Of a stretch of DNA of 64,000 nucleotides, positions 36,870-45,793 are shown one piece after another. Within the stretch, counting starts at the first letter, position 1. Each line of letters begins with the position of its first letter. The stretch covers positions 191,114 to 255,113 of the forward strand of contig MESL01000007.1 of NCBI GenBank assembly GCA_001770955.1. The letters are read 5' to 3'. A program made the position numbers and the translations under genes. The DNA is from Burkholderiales bacterium RIFCSPLOWO2_12_FULL_65_40 (GTDB lineage: Bacteria; Pseudomonadota; Gammaproteobacteria; Burkholderiales; Burkholderiaceae_C). The notes under the pieces were generated by a model. It ran no database searches. It had not been told where the DNA came from and saw nothing but the letters and a program-made list of their open reading frames with translations.

Positions 36870-37979
36870 ATGGCAAACCCTGATCTGTCTTTTTGCGCTC
36901 GCCGCCGGGGCGAATGGCTCCGTCCACGTTCCGTGGCCAGGTGGGTGGCCGGGGCGCTCATTGCCGGGAGTTTGCAGGCGTGGGCCCAGCCGTCGACCGC
37001 CGTGCACCAGTTCCGTGTGGTGGGCGGCCTGGCCGGCATCAGCCAGTACACCCGCTGGGAAGAGCCGTTCTGGACGCGCGAGCTGCCCCGCATCAGCGGC
37101 GGGCGCTTTCGCGCGGATATCGTGCCCTTCGACCGCGCGGGGGTTCCGGGCGAGGAAATGCTGCGCCTGGTGCAACTGGGGGTGGTGCCGTTCGGCACGG
37201 CGCTGCTGAGTTCACTGACGGCCACTTTTCCCCAGTACACCGCCCCTGACCTGGCGGGGCTGAACCCCGATATCGCCAGCCTGCGGGCCAGCGTGGCGGC
37301 CTTCCGCCCCTATCTGGAGCAAACCCTGCGCAAGGAGCAGGGCGTGGAGGTTCTGGCGCTGTATGTCTATCCGGCGCAGGTGCTTTTTTGCCGCAAGCCG
37401 CTGGCCGGGCTGTCCGACCTGTCGGGGCGGCGCGTGCGCGTGTCTTCGGCCGGGCAGGCCGACTTCGTCGGTGCGCTGGGTGCGGTGCCGGTGCATACGG
37501 CTTTTGCCCAGATCGTGCGCAGCATGGAGGCGGGCAGCATGGATTGCGCCATCACCGGCACCATGTCGGGCAACACCCTGGGCCTGCATGCCATCACCAC
37601 GTACCTGCACGCGATGCCGATCACCTGGGGACTGGCCATCTTCGGGGCCAATCGTGCGGCCTGGGACGCCCTGCCGCCGGACCTGCGGGCCCTTTTGCGG
37701 CAGGAGTTGCCCCGGCTGGAGGCTTCCATCTGGGAGGAGTCCGAGCGCGACACGGCCCAGGGCATTGCCTGCAACAGTGGCGCTCCCAGCTGCACTGCCG
37801 GGCGCAAGGGGCAGATGGTTGTCGTGCCCCTGTCCGAGCAGGATGAACGCAGGCGCCAGGAAATATTCCGGCAGACCGTGCTGCCCCGCTGGCTGCAGCG
37901 CTGCGGCCCACGGTGCACTGACATCTGGAACCAGACCATCGGGGCCGCGCGCGGCCTGGGCACCCAGAAGACTCCATGA
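36870..37979 (+). CDS. TRAP-type (DctP-like) periplasmic binding protein
   Basis: A 369-residue exported protein of the TRAP-transporter binding-protein (DctP) fold. A signal sequence (about residues 20-39, ending AWA) is followed by QFRVVGGLAGISQYTRWEEP and the conserved VRVSSAGQADFVGALGAVPV and GSMDCAITGTMSG ligand-site region. No TRAP membrane subunits (DctQ/DctM) are nearby. Its stop overlaps the start of the GGDEF-EAL gene (ATGA), so the protein is probably made together with that sensor and presents a ligand to it. The ligand is unknown. A strong ribosome site (ggaggg) precedes the ATG at 36870. Confidence 0.82.
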   Translation: MANPDLSFCARRRGEWLRPRSVARWVAGALIAGSLQAWAQPSTAVHQFRVVGGLAGISQYTRWEEPFWTRELPRISGGRFRADIVPFDRAGVPGEEMLRLVQLGVVPFGTALLSSLTATFPQYTAPDLAGLNPDIASLRASVAAFRPYLEQTLRKEQGVEVLALYVYPAQVLFCRKPLAGLSDLSGRRVRVSSAGQADFVGALGAVPVHTAFAQIVRSMEAGSMDCAITGTMSGNTLGLHAITTYLHAMPITWGLAIFGANRAAWDALPPDLRALLRQELPRLEASIWEESERDTAQGIACNSGAPSCTAGRKGQMVVVPLSEQDERRRQEIFRQTVLPRWLQRCGPRCTDIWNQTIGAARGLGTQKTP

Positions 37980-40630
37980 AGCCCTTGTCCCCCTTGCGCA
38001 TCAATGCCCTGGTCTGGGCCATCGTGGCTGCGTTTCTGCTGGTGCTGGTGCTGGCTGCGGGTGTGCTGGCCTGGTCCAACCGCCAGGAGGCGCTGGAGGG
38101 CCGTGAAGAACAGGTGGCGCGCTTTGTGTCGGGGGCCGAGGTGGCGCTCAACCGCAGTTTCCTGTCGGTCGATCTGCTGCTGTCGGGCACGGACAGCATG
38201 CTGGGGCTCTCCACGTCGATGGCCGACTGGATCGATGCCAGCACCGGCAGCCAGCTACTGGGATTCGTGACGCGCGGCAACCTGCTGGTCAGCATGACCG
38301 CACTGATCGATGCCGATGGCCGCGTGCTGGCATCGTCCGAATCGGCCGAAACCCGCAATGCCTTGCAGCTGCCTTCGGGGTTTCTGCAACAGGCGCTCTC
38401 GCCTGCGGCCTCCAGCCTTCTGGTCAGCGAGCCGGCCATCAGTTTCAACAGCACGCAGAGCGTGCTGTATTTCGCACGCCCCCTGAAGCTGGCCAACGGC
38501 GCGCGCCTGGTGGTGGTGGCCGAGGTGCCGCGTTCCAAGCTGGCGGCGGTGCTGATGCAGGGGGCCGACGTGTCGGGCCTGGAGGTGGTGCTGGAGCGCA
38601 GCGACGGCCGTGCGCTGCTCACCATCCCCGACCTCGGGGAGCAGGCGCGCCTGCAGTCCGTGCTTCCGCTCAAGGACCTGCCCGACAGTGCCTGGGGCGT
38701 GCCGGGCCGCCTCAGCGGCGAGCTGGCCCTGGTGGTGTCGCGCCCCCTGATCTACCAGAACCTGCGGATCTCGGCGAGTCTGCCGGAGTCCACCGCCCTG
38801 GCGGACTGGCACCGGGAGCGCAACACCCTGGTGGCCATCACCCTGGCGTTTTGTCTGATGGTGCTGGTGGCCGGTGCGATGGTGGTGTCTTTCTTCAACC
38901 ACATCACGGCGGCGCGGCATGCCATGGCCCAGTCCAAGGTCATGCTGGACCAGGCCCTGGAGTCGATGGTGAGCGGGTTCGTTTTGCTGGACCAGCAGCA
39001 ACGGGTGCTGCACTGGAACCGGCGCTTTGAAGAAATTTTCCCCTGGGTCGCCGGCATCATGGCGCCGCAGTTGCCGTTCCGCAGAATCCTCGAGATAACC
39101 GTCCGCCACTACCTTCCGCAGGCCAGCGAGGCAGAGATGCTGCAGTGGGTGGAACTGCGCCTGGCCCGGCAGCGCGTCATTGATGGAGTCCATGAGCAGG
39201 AACAGCCTGACGGGCGCTGCATCCAGATCGTCGAGCGGCCCACGCCCGAGGGGGGGCTGGTCATCACCTACCACGACGTCACCGCCCTGCGCCGTGCCAA
39301 TGCCGAAATCGAGAGCCTGGCGTTCTATGACCCCCTGACCGGGCTGCCCAACCGGCGCCTGCTGCTCGACCGCCTGGGACAGGCATCGGTGCTGGCCCAG
39401 CGCTCGGGCCAGCTGGGGGCCCTGCTGTTTCTCGACCTCGACCATTTCAAGGCGCTCAACGACACCCTGGGCCATGAGGTGGGCGACGAGCTGCTGCAGC
39501 AGGTGGCCCAGCGACTGCGGGCCTGCGTGCGCGTGGCCGACACCGTGGCCCGTCTGGGCGGGGACGAGTTCGTCGTCATGCTCAACGAGCTGTCCTCCAG
39601 CACCGAGGAGGCCGCCAAGCTGGCCCAGCGCATCGGCGAGAAAATTCTGCACGGCCTGAGCCAGCCCTATGTGCTCAAGGGCCATGCGCACCAGAGCGGA
39701 TGCAGCATCGGGGCCACCTTGTTCGGTGGCAGCCTGCAGACGGCGACAGAGCTGCTGAAGCAGGCCGACATCGCCATGTACCAGGTCAAGGCGCGGCGCG
39801 GCAACGGCTTGTGCTTTTTCGACCCCCGCATGCAGGTGGCCATCAACGACCGCGCGCAACTGGAGGCCGACCTGCGCGAAGCCCTGGCGCAAGGCCAGTT
39901 CGCGCTGCACTACCAGCCGCAGTTCACGCCGGAAGGCTGCATCGTTGGCGCCGAGGTGCTGCTGCGCTGGCAGCATCCCGAGCGCGGCATGGTCTCGCCC
40001 GCGCAGTTCATTGCGGTGGCCGAGGAAAGCGACCTGATCCTGCACATCGGCCAGTGGGTGCTGCGCACCGCGTGCCAGCAACTGGCGCTGTGGCAACAGG
40101 ACCCGCGCAGCAGCCACCTGCAGCTATCGGTGAACGTGAGCGCGCGCCAGTTCCGGCAGCCCGAATTCGTGCGCCAGGTCACCGAGATCATTCAGGAAAC
40201 CGGGGTCCGGTCGCACCTGCTGACGCTGGAGCTGACCGAGTCGCTGGTGCTCGACAACGTGGACGATGCGATCGAAAAGATGCACCAGTTGCGCACCAAG
40301 GGCGTGCGCTTCTCGGTGGACGATTTCGGCACGGGCTACTCCTCGCTGGCCTACCTCACGCGGCTGCCGCTGCACCAGCTCAAGATCGACCAGTCCTTTG
40401 TGCGCAACCTGGGCGCCCGCGCCACCGACGATGTGATCGTGCAGACCATCATCGGCATGGCGCGCAACCTGGAGCTGGAAGTGATTGCCGAGGGTGTGGA
40501 GACACAGGAGCAGAAAGACTTTCTGGTGCGCCACGGTTGTGACCTGTACCAGGGCTACCTGCTGGGTCGGCCCATGCCGGTGGATGCGCTGGACGCAGTG
40601 CTGGCAGGTGAGGCCGCGTCAGCGGCGTGA
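37976..40630 (+). CDS. membrane GGDEF-EAL protein with periplasmic sensor and PAS
   Basis: An 884-residue membrane protein for cyclic di-GMP turnover. Helix one (about 12-33) and helix two (about 285-307) bracket a Cache-like periplasmic domain. A PAS domain (about 325-440), a GGDEF domain (about 455-615; RLGGDEF, with an intact RxxD site RVAD five residues upstream) and an EAL domain (about 630-875) follow. In the EAL domain the name motif reads EVL, a conservative change, while DDFGTGYSSL, LTESL and the final VIAEGVET are intact, so phosphodiesterase activity is plausible. It is translationally coupled to the TRAP-type binding protein. Whether synthesis or breakdown dominates cannot be told. 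It ends overlapping a convergent gene by 12 bases. Confidence 0.9.
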   Translation: MKPLSPLRINALVWAIVAAFLLVLVLAAGVLAWSNRQEALEGREEQVARFVSGAEVALNRSFLSVDLLLSGTDSMLGLSTSMADWIDASTGSQLLGFVTRGNLLVSMTALIDADGRVLASSESAETRNALQLPSGFLQQALSPAASSLLVSEPAISFNSTQSVLYFARPLKLANGARLVVVAEVPRSKLAAVLMQGADVSGLEVVLERSDGRALLTIPDLGEQARLQSVLPLKDLPDSAWGVPGRLSGELALVVSRPLIYQNLRISASLPESTALADWHRERNTLVAITLAFCLMVLVAGAMVVSFFNHITAARHAMAQSKVMLDQALESMVSGFVLLDQQQRVLHWNRRFEEIFPWVAGIMAPQLPFRRILEITVRHYLPQASEAEMLQWVELRLARQRVIDGVHEQEQPDGRCIQIVERPTPEGGLVITYHDVTALRRANAEIESLAFYDPLTGLPNRRLLLDRLGQASVLAQRSGQLGALLFLDLDHFKALNDTLGHEVGDELLQQVAQRLRACVRVADTVARLGGDEFVVMLNELSSSTEEAAKLAQRIGEKILHGLSQPYVLKGHAHQSGCSIGATLFGGSLQTATELLKQADIAMYQVKARRGNGLCFFDPRMQVAINDRAQLEADLREALAQGQFALHYQPQFTPEGCIVGAEVLLRWQHPERGMVSPAQFIAVAEESDLILHIGQWVLRTACQQLALWQQDPRSSHLQLSVNVSARQFRQPEFVRQVTEIIQETGVRSHLLTLELTESLVLDNVDDAIEKMHQLRTKGVRFSVDDFGTGYSSLAYLTRLPLHQLKIDQSFVRNLGARATDDVIVQTIIGMARNLELEVIAEGVETQEQKDFLVRHGCDLYQGYLLGRPMPVDALDAVLAGEAASAA

Positions 40631-41518
40631 AGACACCACGATCCCGCCCACGATGAGCGCAAACGCCGCCGCGTGGAACAGGCGGGGCGCCTCGCCCAGG
40701 AAGGCAGCCGACATCAGCGCGGCAAACAGCGGCGTGAGGTTGGAGAAGAAACCCGCTACCGCCGGCCCGGCGCGCTGCACGCCCACGCCCCAGCAGCGGT
40801 AGGCCACCACGGCAGGCCCGATGGCAATGAAGGCCAGGGCGGCGGCCAGCGGCCAGCCCCACGTGATGTGCGTGCGCCCGCTGGCCCACTCGACCCCGGC
40901 AAAGGCCCCGGACCAGCCCAGACCGAACACCAGTTGCGCCATCAGGAAGGCCGCCCAGTCGGCGCGCACGCTGGCCGGTTCGCTGGTGCGCACCAGCAGC
41001 CAGCTGTAGAACGACCACGAAATGGTGGCCAGCAGCATGAACACATCGCCCGGCACCAGGCGCAGTGCCAGCAGCTGGCTCCACTCGCCCCGGCTGAGCA
41101 CCAGCAGAACGCCTGCCATGGACAGCGCCGCACCGGCGAACTGGCGCCGTGTGACGGAGACACCGAAGAACACCGTGCCCACGGCCAGCATCCAGACGGG
41201 CATGCTCGATCCGACCAGCGTCACGTTGATCGGGGTGGAGGTCTGCAGCGCCATGTATTGCAGCGCGTTGTACAGGCCGATGCCCAGCAGCCCCAGCAGC
41301 GCATAGCGGCGCCAGTGCGCCCACAGAGGGCTGTCCGGGCGCAGCACGCGGTGCGCCAGCGGCAGCAAAATGGCAAAAGCCAGCACCCAGCGCAGAAAGT
41401 TGAGCGTGATCGGCGGCACCAGGTCGTGCACCAGTCGGCCCACCACGGCATTGCCGGCCCACAGCAGCGGCGCGAGCACCAGCAATGCCGCCGTGCCGGG
41501 CGTCAGTTTGTGTGTCAT
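40619..41518 (-). CDS. EamA/DMT-family transporter
   Basis: A 299-residue membrane protein with about ten helices in two EamA halves (LLWAGNAVVGRLVHDLVPP; YMALQTSTPINVTLVGSSMP; FFSNLTPLFAALMSAAFLGE). Such proteins export small metabolites or take up solutes. The ATG at 41518 is a normal family start. The 3' end overlaps that of the convergent GGDEF-EAL gene by 12 bases. Divergent from the quinone oxidoreductase gene. The substrate is unknown. Confidence 0.87.
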   Translation of the reverse strand: MTHKLTPGTAALLVLAPLLWAGNAVVGRLVHDLVPPITLNFLRWVLAFAILLPLAHRVLRPDSPLWAHWRRYALLGLLGIGLYNALQYMALQTSTPINVTLVGSSMPVWMLAVGTVFFGVSVTRRQFAGAALSMAGVLLVLSRGEWSQLLALRLVPGDVFMLLATISWSFYSWLLVRTSEPASVRADWAAFLMAQLVFGLGWSGAFAGVEWASGRTHITWGWPLAAALAFIAIGPAVVAYRCWGVGVQRAGPAVAGFFSNLTPLFAALMSAAFLGEAPRLFHAAAFALIVGGIVVSSRR

Positions 41519-41611
41519 CCCGCGACTTTAACGGGGGGCGCTGCGCAAGGCTTGCAGAATCATGGCAGGATGGTGCACGCTTTTTCCATTGCACCGCAGG
41601 AGACCGTTTCC

Positions 41612-42595
41612 ATGAGCCTCGCCGTCCAGATCCGCCAGCATGGCGGCCCCGAAGAACTTCAGATCGTCGACGTGACCGTAGGCGATCCCGGTCCGGGCCA
41701 GATCCGCATCCGCCACCATGCCATCGGCCTGAATTTCATCGACGTGTACCACCGCACGGGCCTGTACCCGCTCACGATGCCCGCCACCATCGGCATGGAG
41801 GCCGCAGGGGTGGTCGAGGCCGTGGGCGAGGGCGTCACGCACCTCAAGGTGGGCGACCGTGCCGCCTACGCCAGCCAGCCGCCCGGCAGCTACTGCGAAG
41901 TGCGCGTGATGCCCGCCCAGTGCGTGTGCAAGCTGCCCGATGCGATCAGTTTCGAGACCGGTGCGGCCATGATGCTCAAGGGTCTCACTGCCCAGTACCT
42001 GCTCAAGAAGACGCTGCCGGTCGAAGGCCTGCAGAGCGGCGACCCTGTGCTGTTCCATGCCGCTGCCGGCGGCGTGGGCCTGATCGCCTGCCAGTGGGCC
42101 AGGGCGCTGGGCCTGCAGCTCATCGCCACGGCGGGCACCGACGCCAAGTGCCAGCTCGTGCTGGCCAACGGCGCGGCGCATGCCATCAACTATCAAAATG
42201 AAGATTTCGCTGCCCGGGTCAAAGAGATCACCGGCGGCAAGGGCGTGAAGGTGGTATACGACTCGGTGGGCAAGGACACCTGGGACAAGTCGCTCGAGTG
42301 CCTGCGGCCCTTCGGCCTGATGGCTAGCTTTGGCAATGCCTCGGGCCCCGTGCCACCGTTCGCACCGGGCTCGCTCGGTGCCAAGGGCTCGCTCTACGTC
42401 ACGCGCCAGACGCTGTTCACCCACATCGCCACGCGTGAAAGCACGCAGGCCATGGCCGACGAGCTGTTCGCCGTGGTGGCCAGCGGCCAGGTGAAGATCC
42501 ATATCGACCAGCGTTATCCCCTCGCCGAAGTGCAGCAGGCGCACCGTGATCTGGAGGCGCGCAAGACCACGGGTTCGACCATTCTCACGCTGTGA
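41612..42595 (+). CDS. NADPH:quinone oxidoreductase (zeta-crystallin type)
   Basis: A 327-residue zinc-free medium-chain dehydrogenase/reductase of the quinone oxidoreductase family, predicted to reduce quinones with NADPH. The block LNFIDVYHRTGLYP and the nucleotide-binding HAAAGGVGLIACQWA are diagnostic. Length is normal. The ATG at 41612 is supported by ribosome site gcaggaga. The open frame continues far upstream, but that part is antisense to the transporter. Its stop overlaps the GTG start of the Nudix gene (GTGA), indicating coupling. Confidence 0.92.
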   Translation: MSLAVQIRQHGGPEELQIVDVTVGDPGPGQIRIRHHAIGLNFIDVYHRTGLYPLTMPATIGMEAAGVVEAVGEGVTHLKVGDRAAYASQPPGSYCEVRVMPAQCVCKLPDAISFETGAAMMLKGLTAQYLLKKTLPVEGLQSGDPVLFHAAAGGVGLIACQWARALGLQLIATAGTDAKCQLVLANGAAHAINYQNEDFAARVKEITGGKGVKVVYDSVGKDTWDKSLECLRPFGLMASFGNASGPVPPFAPGSLGAKGSLYVTRQTLFTHIATRESTQAMADELFAVVASGQVKIHIDQRYPLAEVQQAHRDLEARKTTGSTILTL

Positions 42596-43413
42596 GCGCG
42601 CTCCCGCCCGATTGGCTCCTGCGTGCCCGCGCCGATGCGCGCCAGCCGCCGCGCCGGGCGCGGTTGCCGTTTTTCGCCGATGGTTACCCCGTCGGCTCGG
42701 TCGAGCCCGGTGTTTTGGATGAAATAGTGCTCCAGAGCTTACTGGATGTGCGCTATAAGCTATCAATACAGGAGCGTTTTGCGGCGCCCGTGTGGTGCCT
42801 GGAGGCCCAGCACGGCGAGCTGACAGCAGCGTTCGATGCGCTTGCGCGGGCCTTGCGCGCGCTCGGCCACTGCGGCCCGTGGCGCAACGAGCAGTTGGCC
42901 GTGTGCACCGCCCAGGGGAAGTGCCTGGGCACCATCGAGCGCGGTCTGGTGCGTGTGCTGGGCATCGCCACGCAGGCCGTGCACCTGGTGGGCCTGGCGC
43001 CCGATGGCCGCATGTGGGTGCAGCAGCGGGCCTTTGACAAGCCCAACAACCCGGGCCAGTGGGACACGCTGATGGGCGGCATGGTGTCCGCCGCCGACAC
43101 CCTGCATGAGGCGCTGGAGCGTGAAACCTGGGAAGAGGCCGGCCTGCGGCTGTCGGCCCTGCAGAACGTGGTGCATGGAGGCCATATCGATTTCGAGCGA
43201 CCCAGCCGCGAAGGCGGTGGAACGGGGTACATGCGCGAACGCATCGACTGGTTCCGTGCCGTGGTGCCTCCCGGCAGGGTGCCGTGCAACCAGGATGGCG
43301 AGGTGGCGCGCTTCGAGCTTCTGCCCCCGGAAACATTGCGCCAGTGGGTGGAGCAGGGGCTGTTCACGCAGGAAGCCACGCTGGTGCTGGCCGCCAGCTG
43401 GGGACTCTGCTAA
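42592..43413 (+). CDS. Nudix hydrolase with DUF4743-like N-terminus
   Basis: A 273-residue protein whose C-terminal half carries a complete Nudix box (GGMVSAADTLHEALERETWE followed by EAG), for hydrolysis of a nucleoside diphosphate derivative. The N-terminal half resembles DUF4743, the module next to Nudix domains in thiamine-pyrophosphokinase-like fusions. The start is GTG at 42592, overlapping the oxidoreductase stop by 4 bases. Residues about 46-61 (EIVLQSLLDVRYKLSIQ) come from an in-frame family A repeat. The 3' end overlaps hpnE tail to tail by 4 bases. The substrate is unknown. Confidence 0.85.
   Translation: MSALPPDWLLRARADARQPPRRARLPFFADGYPVGSVEPGVLDEIVLQSLLDVRYKLSIQERFAAPVWCLEAQHGELTAAFDALARALRALGHCGPWRNEQLAVCTAQGKCLGTIERGLVRVLGIATQAVHLVGLAPDGRMWVQQRAFDKPNNPGQWDTLMGGMVSAADTLHEALERETWEEAGLRLSALQNVVHGGHIDFERPSREGGGTGYMRERIDWFRAVVPPGRVPCNQDGEVARFELLPPETLRQWVEQGLFTQEATLVLAASWGLC
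42728..42775 (+). repeat. family A repeat inside the Nudix gene
   Basis: Reads tgctccagagcttactggat then gtgcgctataagc and tatcaatacaggagcg, in the family order. It is read through in frame without a stop. Confidence 0.7.
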
Positions 43414-44711
43414 AGCGCCTGCACTGCCGCCGTGCCGCTGCGCACAGCGCCCTCCAGCGTGGCTGGGTAGGGGCCTTCGATGTAGTCGCCGCAGGCCTGC
43501 AGACCGGGTGCAATGGCCGCAGCAGGGCGCTGCAGGCCCGGGGTGCAGGCAAAGGTGGCGCGCTTTTCCACCACCGTCTGCACCGCCTGCAGGCCGGCCA
43601 GGCCCAGTTGCTGGCGGGCCTGCTCCAGCACCTGGCGTTCGGTCTGCGCGCGCTCGCCCCGGCTGGCGCTTGCGACGAAAGCCAGCAGCCCGGGCGGACC
43701 GCCGAGCTGGCCACGGTCGAAAACGAATTGCGCCGGATGCCCGGCATCGCCGTGCAGGGCCAGCATGGGTTCGGGCAGCAGCCGTCCGTCGGCGTGCGGT
43801 GTGCCCTGCGCGTAGACGGTGGTGATCGCTTCGAAGCGCAGCGCCTGCGCGCTGGCGGACCAGTCGCACATCGGGACCGTGAGGGCGTAGGGCGCCGTCT
43901 GCGCGCATTGCGACACCAGGCGAGCCGCCTCGGTGCTGGACGTGGCGAGCACGACGGCGTCGAACGCGGTGCCATCCACCTGCCAGTCGTTGCGGCGCCC
44001 GGCTGCCAGGCTTAGGGCGCGCTGGCCGGTGCAGACTATGGCACCCCGGCCTCGCAGCCAGCGCGCTGCGGTCTCGGGAAAGAGCGTGCCCAGGTCCACG
44101 CGCGGCAGCAACAGGTTCGATCCGCCGCGCCCGCTGAACAGGCTGTCCTGCAACACACGCAGAAAAACCGGGCCGCTGGCCTCCTGGGCGGGGGTGTTGA
44201 GCGCGGCCACGCACAGCGGGTCGATGAAACCTTCGAGCAGCCGCGCGGGCAGGTTTGCGCACAGTTGGGCCACCGTGTCCCCGGGGTGGCAGGCAAAGCC
44301 GGCGCGCTGCCAGGCGTGGGCCATGCGCAGCAACGCCAGCCGTTCGCCCCAGGACCAGCCGCGCGCGCGGGCGATGCCGAGCAACGCATCCCAGGGCGGG
44401 GGCAGGTCGGGCAGGCGCAGGCCGCTGCCATCGGGAAAGCGCAGCACCAGGGGCAGGCGCAGCAGGGCCGCATCGACATCCACGCCCACCAGGCGCATCA
44501 GGCGCAGCGATTCGGTATAGGCACCGATCAGGATGTGCTGGCCGTTGTCCAGTGCGAGTGCGGTACCGTCGGGCGCCGCAGCATCCAGCGCGCGCGCCCG
44601 CCCGCCGACGGTGCGTGCCGCCTCGAAAACGGTGACGTGATGGCCCGCCTGTACGGCCGCCACGGCGGCCGCCATGCCGGCCCAGCCGGCGCCGATGATG
44701 GCGATGTTCAT
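43410..44711 (-). CDS. hpnE: hydroxysqualene dehydroxylase HpnE
   Basis: A 433-residue FAD-dependent enzyme that reduces hydroxysqualene to squalene for hopanoid synthesis. The FAD-binding IIGAGWAGMAAAVAAVQAG starts at residue 5, and LDNGQHILIGAYTESLRLM is characteristic of HpnE. Length is normal. It follows hpnD in the same direction, separated by 104 bases that hold a GC-rich repeat. The ATG at 44711 begins directly at the FAD fold. HpnC, the third enzyme of this route, is not in the window. Confidence 0.9.
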   Translation of the reverse strand: MNIAIIGAGWAGMAAAVAAVQAGHHVTVFEAARTVGGRARALDAAAPDGTALALDNGQHILIGAYTESLRLMRLVGVDVDAALLRLPLVLRFPDGSGLRLPDLPPPWDALLGIARARGWSWGERLALLRMAHAWQRAGFACHPGDTVAQLCANLPARLLEGFIDPLCVAALNTPAQEASGPVFLRVLQDSLFSGRGGSNLLLPRVDLGTLFPETAARWLRGRGAIVCTGQRALSLAAGRRNDWQVDGTAFDAVVLATSSTEAARLVSQCAQTAPYALTVPMCDWSASAQALRFEAITTVYAQGTPHADGRLLPEPMLALHGDAGHPAQFVFDRGQLGGPPGLLAFVASASRGERAQTERQVLEQARQQLGLAGLQAVQTVVEKRATFACTPGLQRPAAAIAPGLQACGDYIEGPYPATLEGAVRSGTAAVQAL

Positions 44712-44730
44712 GGTTCAGCCAGGGTTGAGA

Positions 44731-44815
44731 AGATGTTTCGCCGCCGGGCCGCCCCAAGGCGAAACGCGGCCCCCTTGGGGGGCAGGGCGCCACACGCAGT
44801 GGGCAACCGTGGGGG
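44731..44815 (+). repeat. GC-rich intergenic repeat, possible family B relative
   Basis: Contains ggccgccccaaggcgaaacg and gcggcccccttggggggcag, the latter a perfect-arm hairpin (cccccttgggggg). It ends at the hpnD stop codon, as other family B copies end at stop codons. The similarity to family B is partial. Confidence 0.4.
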
Positions 44816-45655
44816 TCATAGCCTGCCGAGAGCTTGCATCTTCCAGGCCAGCCAGAATTTGCGCAGCGGCGTGAGGCTGATGCGCTGGTGCAGCACCTGG
44901 AAGTTTTCGTGCTCGATCTCGCGCAAGAGCGTGCGGTAAATGCTGGCCATCATCAGCCCGGGCTTCTGTGCGCGCCGATCCTGGGCGGGCAGCAGCGCCA
45001 GGGCCTCGTCGTACAGCCGGTGGGCGCGCTCGGCCTGGAAGCGCATGAGTGCCGTGAAACGCTCGGAATACTGGCGCTTGAGGATCTCGTGCGCCTTCAC
45101 GTCGAACTGCTGCAACTCGTTCACCGGCAGGTAGATGCGCCCGCGCAGGGCGTCCTCGCCCACGTCGCGGATGATGTTGGTCATCTGCAAGGCCTGCCCG
45201 AGGCGGTGTGCGTAGTCGGTGGTCGCCGGTTCCTGCTGGCCGAAGATGCGCGCTGCCACTTCACCCACCACGCCCGCCACGAGGTGGCAGTAGCGCTGCA
45301 GGCCGGGGTAGTCGAGGTAGCGGGTCTGTTCCAGGTCCATCTGGCAGCCTTCAATGACCGCCAGCAGGTGGCGTGGCTCGATGCCGTAGTCTGCGGCGTG
45401 CGGCATCAGCGCCTGCATCACCGGGTGCGTGGGCTGGCCCTTGAAGGACTGCGCCACCTCGCCGCGCCACCAGGCAAGCTTGTTGTGCGCGACGCCCGGG
45501 TCGGACACTTCATCGACCACGTCGTCCACCTCGCGGCAGAAACCATAAAAGGCGGTGATGGCCGCGCGCCGGGGGCGGGGAAGGAACAGAAAGGCGTAAT
45601 AGAAGCTGCTGCCCGAGGCGGCAGCCTTTTGCTGGACGTACTGTTCCGGATTCAT
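44816..45655 (-). CDS. hpnD: presqualene diphosphate synthase HpnD
   Basis: A 279-residue trans-isoprenyl diphosphate synthase that joins two farnesyl diphosphates into presqualene diphosphate. Both aspartate-rich motifs are present (REVDDVVDEV near residue 45; NIIRDVGEDALRGRIYLP near 160). Length and the tail fit HpnD. The ATG at 45655 (MNPEQYVQQKAA) is chosen over one at 45673. First gene of the hpnD-hpnE unit for squalene and hopanoid supply. Divergent from a chemoreceptor gene. Confidence 0.92.
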   Translation of the reverse strand: MNPEQYVQQKAAASGSSFYYAFLFLPRPRRAAITAFYGFCREVDDVVDEVSDPGVAHNKLAWWRGEVAQSFKGQPTHPVMQALMPHAADYGIEPRHLLAVIEGCQMDLEQTRYLDYPGLQRYCHLVAGVVGEVAARIFGQQEPATTDYAHRLGQALQMTNIIRDVGEDALRGRIYLPVNELQQFDVKAHEILKRQYSERFTALMRFQAERAHRLYDEALALLPAQDRRAQKPGLMMASIYRTLLREIEHENFQVLHQRISLTPLRKFWLAWKMQALGRL

Positions 45656-45793
45656 GGGGGGCGATTGTCCCATGGCGTGTGCATGCTCTTTTTTCCGGCG
45701 CAGACCGGAGAGTCCGAGTGCCCTACTCTGGTGTCCGTATTCGGGTAAACGCGGACGCTATGATGGTTTATTTGTAACCCATTGAAAGCGTTC

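Noticed and set aside
36870-37979. A TRAP transporter operon
   Set aside because: No DctQ or DctM membrane subunit genes occur nearby; the neighbour is a signalling protein.
42186-42206. A family A-like match (aactatcaaaatgaag) in the quinone oxidoreductase gene
   Set aside because: It encodes the conserved AINYQNEDF stretch of the enzyme family, so it is ordinary coding sequence.
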